NCBI GenBank assembly: GCA_011032825.1
Contig: JAADJZ010000031.1
Coordinates: forward strand, 1 to 64,000
Direction of reading: 5' to 3'
Source of the DNA: Massariosphaeria phaeospora
Lineage: Eukaryota; Ascomycota; Dothideomycetes; Pleosporales
DNA: 64,000 nt
Below are positions 20,728-32,299 of this stretch, in pieces (the stretch's first letter is position 1; each line of letters opens with the position of its first letter). The position numbers were made by a program, and so were the translations under genes. The notes beneath the pieces were generated by a model. That model saw nothing but the letters and a program-made list of their open reading frames with translations. It was not told where the DNA came from and ran no database searches.

Positions 20728-22280
20728 ATGCTATCCCTTAGAGCAAAAACCGTAGCTGTGATAGGCGCAGGTCCATCAGGCCTCGCTGCCGCAAAGTAAG
20801 CTGTCTCCACGTTCAGTTTTTTATCCTCTGGTCTGATGTCCTAAGATATCTCCGCGCCGAAAAAGCTTTCGACAGAATCACCGTTTTCGAACAACGCAGC
20901 CGTGTGGGCGGGATATGGAATTACACACCCGACGCACGCGAAGACGACCTATGCAATATTCCCCAAACGGATCCTAGAGGGAAGAATCAAGACCCCGTGT
21001 GGAAAGAGGCACCATCGGCCACTGCGCGCAGTCAGGATGGCGTTGAAAATTCTGCGGCATTCTTATCACCTATGTATGAGAAACTCGAGACCAACATTCC
21101 GAGAGGTCTCATGGGATTTCAAGATCTGGAATGGCCAGAAGATAGCCAACTGTTCCCAAAGCATGAGACGGTACTGGATTACATTGAAGAGTACGGCAAA
21201 GACGTACAAGACCTGATCCAATTCGAGACGCAAGTCATAAACGTGGAACCCTTATCCGCGACATTCGATTCTCAGTGGACTGTTCGCACACGGCCACTAC
21301 ATTCTACTATATTCCAAGACGAGATATTCGACGCAGTGATTGTTGCCAATGGTCACTTCATCGTGCCATTCATACCAGACATTGAAGGCATTAAAGAATG
21401 GAACGAGCAATACCCCGGGTCCATCACACACTCCAAATACTTTCGGCGCCCGGAAGAGTTTTCCGGCAAGCGAGTCATAGTGGTTGGCAACTCAGCCTCC
21501 GGCCTCGACATCAGCACACAGATAGCGTCCTTCTCCCAACAACCTCTTCTATGGTCCAGCAAATCCACCTCCCAGTTTGGTCCGGCTGCCGATATCCGGA
21601 AGCGCGATCTCCCACCCATTGCAAGGTTTCTCCCATCGAAGAACCGCGCCGTTGAATTTGAAGATGGGACAATAGAAAAAGACATCGACGCCATTCTCTT
21701 CGCAACCGGCTACTTCTACTCTCTCCCGTTCCTCCACGGTATCAAACCACCTCTGATCACCGAAGGCTCCCACGTCGAACATACATACCAGCATCTCTTC
21801 TACGCCCCTCAGCCGACGCTTTCATTCCTCGCTCTCCCCCAACGGGTAATTCCCTTTCCCATCGCCGAAGCCCAATCCGCAGTTCTCTCCCGCGTATACT
21901 CAGGTCGCCTCTGTCTACCGTCCTACAAAACCTTGCTCTCTTGGTACCCTTCTCAACTCGCCGCACTCACCAGCGCTTGCGCGCCCCTCAAGAATTTCCA
22001 CCTCCTTCCTTTCCCCAAGGACGGCAACTACATCAACGAGCTGTCCACATGGGCTCTGACCGCCACGCCGAGAGAAGGACTCGTCCACAATGGCGTAGGC
22101 AAGAAGCCGCCGCTGTGGGGTGAGTGGGAGTTCTGGTGCCGGGAGAACTTCCCTGCAATCAGAGCGGCATTTGGCAAGCTGGGCGAGGCGCGATACAAAG
22201 TGAGGACCTTGGAGGAGGTCGGTTTTAGATATGAGGATCACTTAAAGCGACAAGAGAGAGAAGAGGCGAAGATAGTATAA
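20728..22280 (+). CDS. flavin-containing monooxygenase (FMO)
   Basis: A 500-residue FAD/NADPH monooxygenase of the FMO1 type that oxygenates N or S nucleophiles. A short first exon encodes MLSLRAKTVAVIGAGPSGLAAA, so the FAD motif GAGPSG sits right at the N-terminus. After a 50-nt intron (20796-20845, GTAAGC...CTAAG) come RVGGIWNY (GGxW motif), YPGSITHSKYF (FMO identifying motif F-x-G-x3-H-x3-Y/F, with Tyr in first place), the NADPH motif VVGNSASG and FATGYFYSLPF. Length fits the family. It is divergent from the binding-protein gene; a shared role in handling a sulfur or amine compound is possible but inferred. Confidence 0.9.
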
Positions 22281-23495
22281 CAAAAGCAGCATCCCACGTT
22301 TGAACACGTCCAGAATGACAACCCGCATCTCTTTGACGGTGAGTCCCGAAGAGGTTAATTGGGTGCAGTTCCTGAGTTCCGACGCTTCCCTAAAAGGCAA
22401 TCACGACCCACATGCACCAAACACCCTTCCGACTTCAACCACACTCGAACTAGAGGCACACCACTCAACAACCTTACGAGAAAGTTCTGTAGCCGCAATG
22501 TTGAGAATTTGAGGATTGCATGGATATTCACCAGTGGTCTTCAAGATGTTGTAATGCGGTGTGTTGGGGCAGTGCGGGATGACGAAACAGCTGTGCAGGG
22601 CAGGCACGCGTACAAGGGCGCCTTCCTCCTCTGGCAGTTCTGCAACGTTTTGCCTCGCAACGCTAGTATAGAAAGACACCAGCATTCTTGCATGGGCTGG
22701 GTTTTGGCAAAGCAAGTCTGCTAGTACTCGCCATCCCTTCCCTGCGAGTAAAGAACACTGCAATCTCACCCAACCAAGTTCCGCCGTCCACAGACTACAG
22801 TCCTAGTTCTAAATCCCATCACTACAGCATCACCACCCCGACCTTGTTTGCAGCAGGGCATGCGCAACCCACGTGCCACCAAGTCTTCCAAGTCAACCTC
22901 CTTGCCCAAATAGATAGAACTCCGGTTATCCCCAGACTCGAACTCTAGACCCCCCAAAAACACCTCCAGACTCAAAAAAAACCGCAAGAAGAAAGGCGTG
23001 AGCAGCAGGCTCTAGCATAACAGGCAAGCTTGTGCAGAACAGGGTATAGAAACCAGGAAGGGAAAGAATGTAGTGCAAGTGGCGCCGGCGGATCGGATGC
23101 CATGCCATGCTCACCTCCTCCGAAGAGTTTGGTGGCATTCTGGGAAGTGAGTTGAGGGTTAATGGGTAGGTATAGTATGGCATGGATAGTGAGGGAAAAA
23201 GGCATGGTGGGAGATACGGCTGGCTAGAGGGTGCGCACTGCGCAGGAGGCAAGGACGCGTGGACGCGAGAGACGTGCCTTCCGGTTTAGATAGCACCAGC
23301 GCCGGGGAGTTTCCACCGCATTGTGAAGCCACCTACTCGCCGGGAAACCCGCAGCGAAGCTTCTCCCCCAAGTTTACGAAACCAACAATGCTGTATTCCT
23401 GTATTTCCCAGCCTCTCTCTTCAACTCCACCCATGACTTTTCTCGCCTGCAGTTTGCCTTGACCTACCTCATCTTGACCATCCTCAGCCTTCCCA
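22281..23495. other. 1.2-kb intergenic region, nothing supportable
   Basis: Only short open frames, none with family features, codon bias or introns that help. It contains the 3' flanks of two converging genes. Confidence 0.4.
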
Positions 23496-24694
23496 TCATG
23501 TCCCTCCTCCTCGTCTATCCGCCTCCTCCTCATCCTCCTCTTCCAACATCCTCCTCTCCCCCTCCAACCAACTCTCCCACTCCCTATCCTCCTCCCTCTT
23601 TAGCGCCGCCAAATACTCCTCCTTGCGCAGCTCGCCCGGCCACCCGAACTCGGTCAACAACCGCTTAACCCGCTACGCACCACGAATCAGTCAGTCAGTC
23701 AGTTTCGCATGTGCAACTTCGCTCTGGTAATCAGATCCAAAACGAAACCAAACCACACTTTTCACGACACCCCCGACTGACCGAAGAGCCCGCCCCCTGC
23801 ATCGCTACACAAATAGAGAAATGGAAATTCTGCCACACTCACCTGCCCATGCCCCTCCCACATCCCGCCCATAACCTGCGGATACCACATCCCCTGTGCC
23901 ATCGGCACGCCAACAAACACCAGCTCTCGCAGCTGCTGGTCCATCTCATCAAAATACGCCTGGATGTCGTGCGGCACGGCGCCGCGGCGCCAGAACTGGT
24001 CTGCGGGCGCTGACTCGTCTTCGCAGAAGCCGCGGTCGACCCACACGACGCCTGGAAAGCCGGTCGTCAGAAGATTAAACAGATTGTTGGAGCTCAGCTT
24101 GCTGCGGGGGGCGGGTGGTGTGTATGTTGGGGCAGAGGTATAGGGGATTGGATTGAGCGATTGGTGTTCTTGCGCTGGAGCTCTTTCTTTCTGTCTCTCG
24201 CTCTCGACTTGGTTAACACACGCACGCACACACACACACATACCATCCTCCGTATCCACCACCCACCACGTGCCATGCCTCCCCCCACTCAAACTGACCA
24301 TCCCTTCCCGCCACTCCCCCTCCTTGGGCATCAACCCCATCTCCACCCACCCCATCCCCATCCCCACTTTCCCCACCCCCCTGCACTCCTCCGCCACCAC
24401 CCCCCCCAAATTCCCACCATCCCTCAAGTAAGAAATAGCCTCCGTCTCCGGCCACACCTCCCACTTGCTCTCGACACCTTCGTCCGGCCGCGGCAGATAC
24501 GGCAGATAACGCAGCAAATCAATCACCATTTCCGAGCGGCCCAGCGCGCGCAGCACGTCGACGGCGAGGTCGGCGTCGGACCAGCCGGTGGGGGGTGGGC
24601 GGCGAACAGAGGAGGCGGGGAGGTAGGCGGTGCGGATGAGGATGTCGAAGTGGCGGGTCAGGCAGGCGACGACGGTGGCGCGGTCGTAGGGCAT
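23496..24694 (-). CDS. hypothetical protein, conserved-looking ORF
   Basis: About 342 residues as read. I do not recognise a family. The N-terminus MPYDRATVVACLTRHFDIL is followed by GWSDADLAVDVLRALGRSEMVIDLLRYLPYL, an acidic region, then a part with WRRGAVPHDIQAYFDEMDQQ. An intron at 23673-23842 (170 nt, GTGAGT...GCGTAG) joins WEGHGQ to RVKRLLTEFGWPGELRKEEY. The tail is a charged helix (EEDREWESWLEGERRMLEEE). A stretch around 24110-24250 (a GT/AC simple repeat and a low-complexity Pro/Thr segment) stays open but may be a further intron; a GTGTGT donor and CAG acceptor would be in phase. Possibly a SMI1/KNR4-like cytosolic protein, low confidence. Confidence 0.6.
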
Positions 24695-25117
24695 GGTTGG
24701 TTGGGTGGGGGTAGCGAGGAAGGGAGGAAGTAGGAAGTGCGGCTTGGTTTTGAGGTTAACTTAGTTGTTTACGCAAGCGTGCATCTTGGCAGAATGCATG
24801 CAGCTATCTGGGTATGGTTAGCACCTAAATATCGAGTAAACTAATAGAAACGTAGAGAACTTCTCCCTGAATTTCAAACATGTCTCCTAGTCTCTATCGC
24901 GGAGTAACATATATCACCACGGAGTACCCAGATCCCCTAGCCATTAGGAAACACAACAACGCCAGGCACCAGTCACATCACATCACGCCTCGAATCCGAC
25001 CTGCATCCGAACTAGCAATGATGCCATTTGAGCGTAGATTAACAGCAACCGGGATATCAAAGAATTCAGCAAGCAACCGAGAAATGTACAGTCGTAGCAA
25101 CAACACCCATTCGTTTC
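24695..25117. other. intergenic, nothing recognised
   Basis: 423 bp between two leftward genes; no gene or strong repeat seen. Confidence 0.4.
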
Positions 25118-26752
25118 TCAAAACTCTCCTCCCCCGGCGCCCATCGCAGCCGCGCCCCACACGCCCACCAGCCCCCAGAACCCAACTCTCCACCCCCGCC
25201 ACAGGCCATGCACACCTTGACCTTTGCGCACGCGTGTCCGCGCCGAAAAGCTAGGCGTTCGCGCCTGGGACTGCTGCTGTGCGGCCGCTTTGGCGGCGCC
25301 AGGGCCGAGCACCTGGACGCCCTCTTCCCGGACGATGAACCAGATGCTTCCAAAGAGACCCTTGTACGGTCCGGGCTCGACGATGGTCTTGAAGCTGCGA
25401 ACAGACAGGTCCTCGTTCTCCATGCCGAAGACGGCGCTTTTGGAGCCTTGCGGGTGGCGGTAAGCGGCGGAAAGACGCTGGTTTTCGTGCTCTTGTAGGA
25501 CGGCGACTTGGCCGCGGCGGAGGACTGTCTCGAGCGGGAGCCGGAGGAACAGCTCCATGGAAGAGGAGAGGAAGGTCGAGATGGTGTAGTAGGAGGGTGT
25601 AAGAATGGGGTCGATGCCCAACGTGCCTCGTAGCACCACGGGCGTTGACGTCGATACGACAGTAGGGATAGTTGCGTGTAGTAGCGTCACCGGGACCAAG
25701 CTCGGGGAAATAATCAAGGAGGGGAGTAGAGAGAGTGAGGGGTATATCGTCCGGGGTGGAGCGGACGTAGGCGAGACGATTAGCCGCGTTCTGACGAGGT
25801 CGAGCGGGGCAAGAAGAGTTGCAGCGATGGCCGTAGCAGTAACAGCTACAGCCAGAGACAAGAGCGGGCTCGGGCTGTCGATGATGTCGAGCCCGCCAAT
25901 CCCACTGGTCGTGCCTCCAATGCTGCCGATAAGGCTTGGGTCTGGCATGTTCAGCAGCGCAGAAAGCATGCCCCGCGTCCAACCCTCGGTTGTCTTGAGC
26001 AGGAAGTTGTAGATGAAAGTTGCATTTGACCCTTTCCACACTCCCCATGCCGATTCCTTCTGCCACACCTGTGCAATGACTTCCAGCAACGAGTCTGACT
26101 TTCGCAGCTCGAGTTTGCGGGGCGTGGGCGAAGCCGCTTGGGTGGGAGTCGAGGCACCCGACCGGCTTGGGGCATGCTGACTGCGGCGACGCTCCGGCGA
26201 CCGTGGCGTCGACGCAGTAGGCGAGTGGGGTGGGTTGTGTCGGCGCGGCGCGGTGGAGGTAAAATAGCCGGGAGAGTCTTCGTCAGATTCATCGGAGGGG
26301 TACTGTATAAATCAGTCTTCGACCGCTCCCACGTCTCGGATACAGCTTCGACATACGTCCTCGTACTTGCCACTCGCAAAAGAACTCGGTCTGCTCTTCT
26401 TCAGCTCATCGCCGCTAACCAGCAGTCCCGGCGGGGCCTGTCCCGCCAGGTGCACCTGCAATATCGTCTTGGCAACCTCGAACGGCTGGGCCAGCAGCAC
26501 CGACGTGTAATTCCACAGCGCCTGGTCAAAGATGCGCCTCGCCTGCTGCGTCACGCCGGGCGAGCTGTTGTCGAAATACGAGTCATAGTCGATGTCGGAG
26601 AGGATGTCGCGTGCCTGGCTGCCAAAACTCGGCCCCGGTTTGGAACTGCGGGCAGAGGACGTGTGGTTGTGGGGGGTGTCGGGCGGCAGGCCAATTGACG
26701 GCGGGATGTAGTAGGGCCGCAGCGGGTTCGGAGCGTCGCGCGAGGTCGCCAT
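25118..26752 (-). CDS. UGO1: Ugo1-like mitochondrial outer-membrane fusion protein
   Basis: A 526-residue degenerate mitochondrial-carrier-fold protein. Ugo1 links the fusion GTPases Fzo1 and Mgm1 in yeast. Seen: a polar N-terminus, WNYTSVLLAQPFEVAKTILQ (carrier-like P-x-[DE]-x-x-K variant PFEVAK), a Ser/Pro-rich insert, WGVWKGSNATFIYNFL, AATLLAPLDLVRTRLIVSP (PLDLVRTR carrier motif), and a C-terminal PLETVLRRGQV and GLWRGWRVGFWG. A 54-nt intron at 26303-26356 (GTATGT...ACAG) joins SGKYED to YPSDESDEDSP. The start MATSRDAPNPLRPYYIPPS is typical of fungal Ugo1. Divergent from the ferredoxin gene at 226 bp. Confidence 0.85.
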
Positions 26753-26979
26753 GCTGTGCGTGCTCGTGGGGTACGGAGAGGCGGTGGGCAGTGGGCGGCG
26801 GTGGGCGAGGTTTGGCGGGTTGTTCGCGGAGCTCTCCCGGCATGCAAAAGGTTTCCTGGAACCATGAATCTTGGCGTTCGTCTTCGGAGGCACGGGCCAT
26901 CTCCGGTGCAACCACGCGGAAGTCTCGGTGCGCTTTTGTGAGCCGCCGACAGTTGTCGCTCTCGCAACTGTCCAGTTCT
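26753..26979. promoter_or_regulatory. short divergent promoter, UGO1 / YAH1
   Basis: 227 bp separate two mitochondrial-protein genes that start back to back; shared control is plausible. No motif stands out. Confidence 0.4.
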
Positions 26980-27701
26980 ATGCCCGCTATGCCAGGCGCT
27001 GCATTGTCGGCAAAGGCATTCTCAAGGGCCGTCGCCCGTTGTTCATTGCCTTCACTACATACGTCATTTGGAGCCCCGGCACGCATACGACAATTCTCAA
27101 GCCAATCGAGCAATTGGACGCCATGCTCCCCCGCAAGCACCGCCCAGAGGAGTAGAGGAGCGCCGTCGCCCTTACAACTCGTGCCCAATGTCCCGAGCGC
27201 AATAGCTTCAGTTTCCATCCGAACGCGGGACCGGAGGAAATTTTCATCCAGTCCCGTGTCGCGACACGCGCACCTCGACCCCCCTAAGCCCGGAGAAGAG
27301 TACGATACCCCGATGCTGCTCTTAATTCCCACATACTAACCGCAGCACGCAGGCGCAAAGTCACCTTCATCGACAAGAACGGCGAGGCCTACACGTTCGA
27401 AGTCGCCGACGGCGACAACCTGCTCGACATAGCGCAGAACAACGACCTGGAGATGGAAGGCGCGTGCGGCGGGTCCTGTGCCTGCTCGACCTGCCACGTC
27501 ATCGTCGAGTCGGACGAGTACTACGACAAGATGGCCGAGCCCGACGACGACGAGAACGACATGTTGGATCTGGCGTTTGGCCTGACCGAGACGAGCCGGC
27601 TGGGCTGTCAGGTCAAGATGAGCAAGGAGCTGGATGGGCTGGTGGTGAAGCTGCCGAATATGACGCGGAATCTACAGGCTAGTGATTTTGGGAGCAAATA
27701 A
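26980..27701 (+). CDS. YAH1: mitochondrial [2Fe-2S] ferredoxin (adrenodoxin type)
   Basis: A 222-residue precursor. A long mitochondrial presequence (FGAPARIRQFSSQ, then RTRDRRKFSSSPVSRHAH) precedes the ferredoxin domain VTFIDKNGEAYTFEVADGDN. Cluster ligands follow C-x5-C-x2-C (GACGGSCACSTCHV) with the fourth Cys in RLGCQV. The DEYYDKM and DLAFGLTETSRLGCQ segments are typical of adrenodoxin/Yah1. It passes electrons from Arh1 for Fe-S cluster and heme A synthesis in the matrix. A 53-nt intron at 27300-27352 (GTACGA...TACTAAC...GCAG) joins PGEE to RKVTFID. The start at 26980 is chosen because it opens the presequence in frame. Confidence 0.9.
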
Positions 27702-27928
27702 GGGTTGGCAGTCTCTTGAGCGTTGGAGAGAGTTCTGGGAATTAAAAAATTAGGGAAACCCCCGCAACGACACGAACGATTTGACTGCCTTGTATCATAT
27801 CAGAAAAATCTCAACGGAAGCGAATGGCGTCACACTAACTGTAGACAGCATATGTAGATGGTGTCATTGATTGTGGTATCATCATGAATTGGAGTCCTTC
27901 AAACGCCAAACCTCTCGGTCGACCCGAA

Positions 27929-28855
27929 TCATGCCTCCACGCTGTCTTCCTTCTTCTTCTGGCCGCCAGTGATCATTTCCAAAAAACCCTGCTTGCTCAT
28001 CTCCTTCACAGTGTCCTCTCGCTTGGCCATACCCAAAATGCCTGCTTCCCGCGCCTCCTTCTCGGCTTGCTCGGCCTTCACCTGTGCCGCGCGGACTGCA
28101 TTGAACAGCTTGATTACACCCTTCTGTGCTGTCCGTCGCAGGGCCTTCTCTTTCGCCGTGATTTCCGCCGTGGTGACTTCGGGATTCTCCAGACCCAGAA
28201 CATCCTTCACTCGACCCTTCTCCATCGCAGCCCTCTTCTCAGCGAGCAATTGCCGATTGGCCTTCTGCGTCAACTTCTGATCGGCCAGTGCTTTATGGGT
28301 AAACTGTGCGTCTCTGGAGCGGGAGAGAATTGGCTCGGCGCGCTTTTGCGTGGTCAATTTGGTGTTGAGGATCCGGGACATGGACGTAGCGAAGGCTTCG
28401 GGGTCGTTCCGCTTTCGCACTTTTCGCGGGTTGTTCGTCGAGGTTTCCGACATTTCAGAACCGTCTGAAGCGTCCGAGGAGTCTCCATCCGAGTCGTCCT
28501 CGTCTTCGTCCAGCTCAGAATCCATGGCGTCTGGTAGGGCATCGTCTCCGCCATCCTCGCTGGACGCAGAGTCTTCTGCGGTTGGAGCTGGCTGGATTAC
28601 TTTCTTCGCCGTAATTTTTGCTTTGAGTTTCGGTAATGGCTTCACAGGCTTAGGGTCCTCCTTGACAATGATTTCCACAGGCACTGGCGCAACCGGCTCA
28701 ACTGGGGCAGCTCTACGGGGAGCATCCAGTGCGCCGCCCTCTTCGTCGCTGGAGCTGTGGTACCAGCGCTGTCGCTTGATGTTTTTCCGTTGCTTCGGTA
28801 CCTTGCCGCGCATGCCCTCCTCGGTCCGGCGTCGTTTCAGCGTCGTGGAAGGCAT
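27929..28855 (-). CDS. RRP15: Rrp15-like ribosomal RNA processing protein
   Basis: A 308-residue nucleolar protein in one exon, needed in yeast for 60S subunit maturation. Basic N-terminus MPSTTLKRRRTEEGMRGKVP, a long acidic Ser/Asp/Glu region (about residues 95-140), then the conserved Rrp15p domain: RKRNDPEAFATSMSRILNTK, KEKALRRTAQKGVIKLFNAV and a coiled, Ala/Glu-rich C-terminus ending in KQGFLEMITGG. Length is close to the family norm. It is divergent from SRP54 with about 205 bp between the starts. Confidence 0.85.
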   Translation of the reverse strand: MPSTTLKRRRTEEGMRGKVPKQRKNIKRQRWYHSSSDEEGGALDAPRRAAPVEPVAPVPVEIIVKEDPKPVKPLPKLKAKITAKKVIQPAPTAEDSASSEDGGDDALPDAMDSELDEDEDDSDGDSSDASDGSEMSETSTNNPRKVRKRNDPEAFATSMSRILNTKLTTQKRAEPILSRSRDAQFTHKALADQKLTQKANRQLLAEKRAAMEKGRVKDVLGLENPEVTTAEITAKEKALRRTAQKGVIKLFNAVRAAQVKAEQAEKEAREAGILGMAKREDTVKEMSKQGFLEMITGGQKKKEDSVEA

Positions 28856-29060
28856 CGTGGGTTAGTTCTTGTTGGGATGGAGGGTCGGGTGTGCGGTTGA
28901 AAAAGTTCAGCCAGGAAAAGTTCGGTCGGCGACAAATGGACCGCGCGCCAAGCCTTCACCCCCGCCCTAAATCCATCCCCACACAATACCTCCGACGCAG
29001 CCCTCACCACCGCGGACACACCACCCACCCCGCCCCTACCTTCACTACACAACCGCCGCC

Positions 29061-30733
29061 ATGGTTCTCCAGGATCTCGGGCGGCGCATCAATGCCGCCG
29101 TCTCGGACCTCACGCGGTCGCCGAACCTCGACGAAAAGGTATTATCCTCCCGGCTCACCACAGGCCATGTGGCTAATGCGCGCAGGCTTTCGAAGGCATG
29201 GTCAAGGAGATCTCTAATGCCCTCGTGGAAGCGGACGTCAACGTGAAGCTCGTCATGAACCTGCGCAACTCGATCAAGCGGTCGGTCGACTTTAAACATC
29301 TCGCGCCCGGCGTCAACAAGAAGCGGTTGATCCAAAAGACGGTCTTCGATGAGCTCGTCAAGCTCGTCGATCCCCACGCCGAGCCATTCAAGCCGAAGAA
29401 GAACAAGCCTAATGTCATCATGTTCGTTGGTCTGCAGGGTTCCGGAAAGACGACGAGCTGTACGAAGCTGGCGAGGTGGTACTCCGGGCGAGGCTTCAAG
29501 GCGTGTCTCGTGTGTGCCGATACGTTCCGTGCGGGCGCCTTTGACCAGTTGAAGCAAAATGCTACCAAGGCCAAGATTCCGTATTTCGGGAGCCACACGC
29601 AGACCGATCCCGTCGCCGTTGCAAGGGAGGGCGTCGAGAAGTTCAAGAAGGAGCGCTTCGAGATCATCATTGTAGATACGTCAGGCCGTCACCGGCAAGA
29701 GAAGGACCTCTTCGATGAAATGGTACAAATCCAAGAGGCTGTGAAGCCCGATCAGACTATTATGGTGCTCGATGCGACCATTGGCCAGGCTGCTGAAGCC
29801 CAATCTCGCGCGTTCAAAGACGCTGCAGATTTCGGAGCCATCATCATCACGAAAACCGACGGTGCAGCCGCAGGTGGTGGCGCCATCTCGGCAGTCGCCG
29901 CAACACACACCCCCATCGTATTCATTGGTACCGGAGAACACATGTTGGACCTCGAGCGCTTCAGTCCCCAACCATTCGTCTCGAAACTGCTGGGCATGGG
30001 GGATATCCAAGGCCTGGTCGAGCATGTGCAGTCGCTAAAGCTCGACCAGAAAGACACGATGAAGAACATCGCTTCGGGTGTTTTCACAATCAAGGATCTG
30101 CGAGATCAACTCTCCAACATCATGAAGATGGGCCCGCTGTCGAAAATGGCAGGCATGATTCCAGGTCTTAGTAACATGATGGGCGGCATGGACGACGAGG
30201 AAGGCGGCGCTAAGCTAAAGCGGATGATCTACATCTGCGACAGCATGACCGAGAAGGAGCTCGACTCCGACGGCAAGATGTTTGTCGACCAACCCACACG
30301 CATGACGCGGGTAGCTCGTGGTTCCGGAACTTCGGTCCGCGAAATCGAGGAACTGCTCACCCAGCACCGCATGATGGCAGGCATGGCAAAGAAGATGAAG
30401 GGCGGCATGGCCAACATGCAGAAAGCTCAGGGTGCCATGGGCGGCGGAAACAAAGCCCAGCAGCTGGCGGCTATGCAGAAGCGCATGGCGAGCATGGGTG
30501 GCGCGAACGCAATGGGCGGCGGCATGCCTGATATCGGTGCCATGATGAAGATGCTCGGCGGTGGCGGTGGCGGCGCCGGCGGCGGACGTGGAGGAGGTGG
30601 TGGTGGAATGCCGGATATGTCAGCGCTAGGTGGAATGGGCGGTATGGGCGGTATGGATATGGCTAGCATGATGAAGATGATGGGCGGCATGGGCGGCGGG
30701 ACGCCTCCTCCACAGGGAAAGGGGAGGAGGTAG
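29061..30733 (+). CDS. SRP54: signal recognition particle 54-kDa subunit
   Basis: A 541-residue GTPase that binds signal peptides and SRP RNA. N domain [21 protein letters not shown] domain with P-loop [33 protein letters not shown], the G3 region VDTSGRH and [12 protein letters not shown]; then the methionine-rich M domain with [19 protein letters not shown]. The C-terminus is unusually rich in Gly and Met ([16 protein letters not shown]). A 47-nt intron at 29139-29185 (GTATTA...GCTAAT...GCAG) separates SPNLDEK from [10 protein letters not shown]. Essential single-copy gene. Confidence 0.95.
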
Positions 30734-31138
30734 TCCGTCTTGGTCGCACTTCAACTGCGACTTCGACTTCGCGTAACGAGTGTGTTTTGGAGCATAGCAG
30801 CGGCGTTTGGTGTGTGTCACTTCACGTTGGGATTGGCATTGGAATTGAAACGTGTAAGTGATTCATATATACTCACTCTATCAGAGTCGGGCAGACGAGG
30901 TTATACTTACTTTCACATACTTACAGCCAAAGGGAATCGTCATTTGTTTGTTGAGATATTTGATGGTTGTGCTACCCACTCATCGCTGACGACATAGTCA
31001 GATGCGGATATTCTTCTTCCTTGGCTGTGCCTTTCCCACCGCAGCGTTATACGAAATTGCCATTGGCTTAGACCCTAGAAACCCTAAAACACCCTTTGGC
31101 TCCTATATTCACTATCTTTAGTTCCCTCATCCTGACGA
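30734..31138. other. intergenic, nothing recognised
   Basis: 405 bp between converging genes (SRP54 and an F-box-like gene); no structure seen. Confidence 0.4.
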
Positions 31139-31861
31139 CTATTCCCGTAACGTCGTGCTATGTTCCAGCTTACTCCTGGTGGCCAAGTGCGGGCGAGGGT
31201 GCCCCTCACCCATGACGATATACCACTCCTCCTTCCGTGTCCACGTCGATTGCTTCTTCGTCGAACCTTCAGCCCAACGCACCTCCAACCTCTCCAACCC
31301 GCCGTCCGCACTGACTCTGTTCGATGGCGAATTCCGTGATGTTGCCTTCGAGAACCCCCTGGCAAGGCTGTGAGAAAAGTGGCCTCTAACGAGGCAGTGC
31401 CGGTCAAGCACGCTGGGATTCGCGCGGTAATCAGTGCCATCGGACTCGAGTTCGAAGATGGCGATGCGGATGTGCGAGGGAAGCCAGTTGGTGATACGGG
31501 AGTGGCCCATTTTGTACCATTCCCTTATAGGGGGTGGGAATAAGGAACAGAGCCAGGATATCGGCAGGTTGACGTGTAGCGTCCGCGCGTTGGCGAAGTT
31601 GCTCATTGGGCTGATGGTGATAGGTGCGTCGGGACCTAACGTGTCTGTGATGATCTCGCGGATCTCGGCGGTGTATTGCGGGAGGTTGGCGACGAACTCG
31701 TGGTCGAACTCGGCTTTGATTTGGCGGCAGGTCAGGCGGAGATTGCTGTACGCGGATGGGGATGTCGAGCTGTGGTTCTGGCCTGGGAGCAGGAGCGCCT
31801 TGTAGATGGTAGTGCGGAGTTCGGCTGGGAGGGAGAGGAATGAACGAGGGGGTTGCGCCAT
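31139..31861 (-). CDS. F-box-like (LPAELRTTIY) protein
   Basis: A 240-residue single-exon protein. The N-terminus MAQPPRSFLSLPAELRTTIY is an F-box/2EXR-like opening, followed by NLRLTCRQIKAEFDHEF, the usual second half of this motif in fungal proteins. The rest has no catalytic residues I can name. The ATG chosen sits right before the motif; the frame is open upstream, but that part is Pro/Thr-rich and resembles a leader. Related in kind to the proteins at 14981 and 40198, with little sequence identity outside the motif. Confidence 0.7.
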   Translation of the reverse strand: MAQPPRSFLSLPAELRTTIYKALLLPGQNHSSTSPSAYSNLRLTCRQIKAEFDHEFVANLPQYTAEIREIITDTLGPDAPITISPMSNFANARTLHVNLPISWLCSLFPPPIREWYKMGHSRITNWLPSHIRIAIFELESDGTDYRANPSVLDRHCLVRGHFSHSLARGFSKATSRNSPSNRVSADGGLERLEVRWAEGSTKKQSTWTRKEEWYIVMGEGHPRPHLATRSKLEHSTTLRE

Positions 31862-32299
31862 GGTGGTGATGAGGGCGGGTTGTTGATGGGGTTGAAGTGT
31901 TTGGGGGATTTTGGTTGAGGGTGCGCAGGGTTGGGGGTTCTCGCAGGTGATGGGCGAGTGGAGTTGTAGAGGGCGTTTTCGGTTGCGGTTGGTTTGCAAG
32001 AAGAGTTTGTTTGCTGGAGGTGGTGTTGGTGGTGGTGGTGAGTATTCCGAAATCAATGGGAATATATACGGCGAGGGGATGGCTGATCGGCTTAGTCACT
32101 GTCTGTGAGTGAAAGATTCACTCAGACTCGTCACAAAAGCAGGTCTATCCTGGCCAGTGAAAAGAAGTATTCACCCCCATGATCAAATTCAACTAACTAA
32201 CCTAACAGAACCCTCTAGCAGAGTCTCGCTATCGCCCCAGGAACCCTAAGGCGATGCACCGCGCTTCTCTCTTTCACTCACTCCCAGCCGCACGCTCCC
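31862..32299. other. intergenic, nothing recognised
   Basis: 438 bp between two leftward genes: the CYP51 3' flank and the F-box-like promoter. A pyrimidine-rich leader (CACCACCACCAACACC) precedes the F-box-like gene. Confidence 0.4.

Noticed and set aside
22926..23252. 108-codon minus-strand frame
   Set aside because: Hydrophobic and proline-rich patches but no signal peptide, domain or splice continuation; probably chance.
24213..24464. Glycine-rich minus frames across the CCCCA-rich stretch
   Set aside because: Out of frame with the conserved parts of the hypothetical gene; composition artefact.
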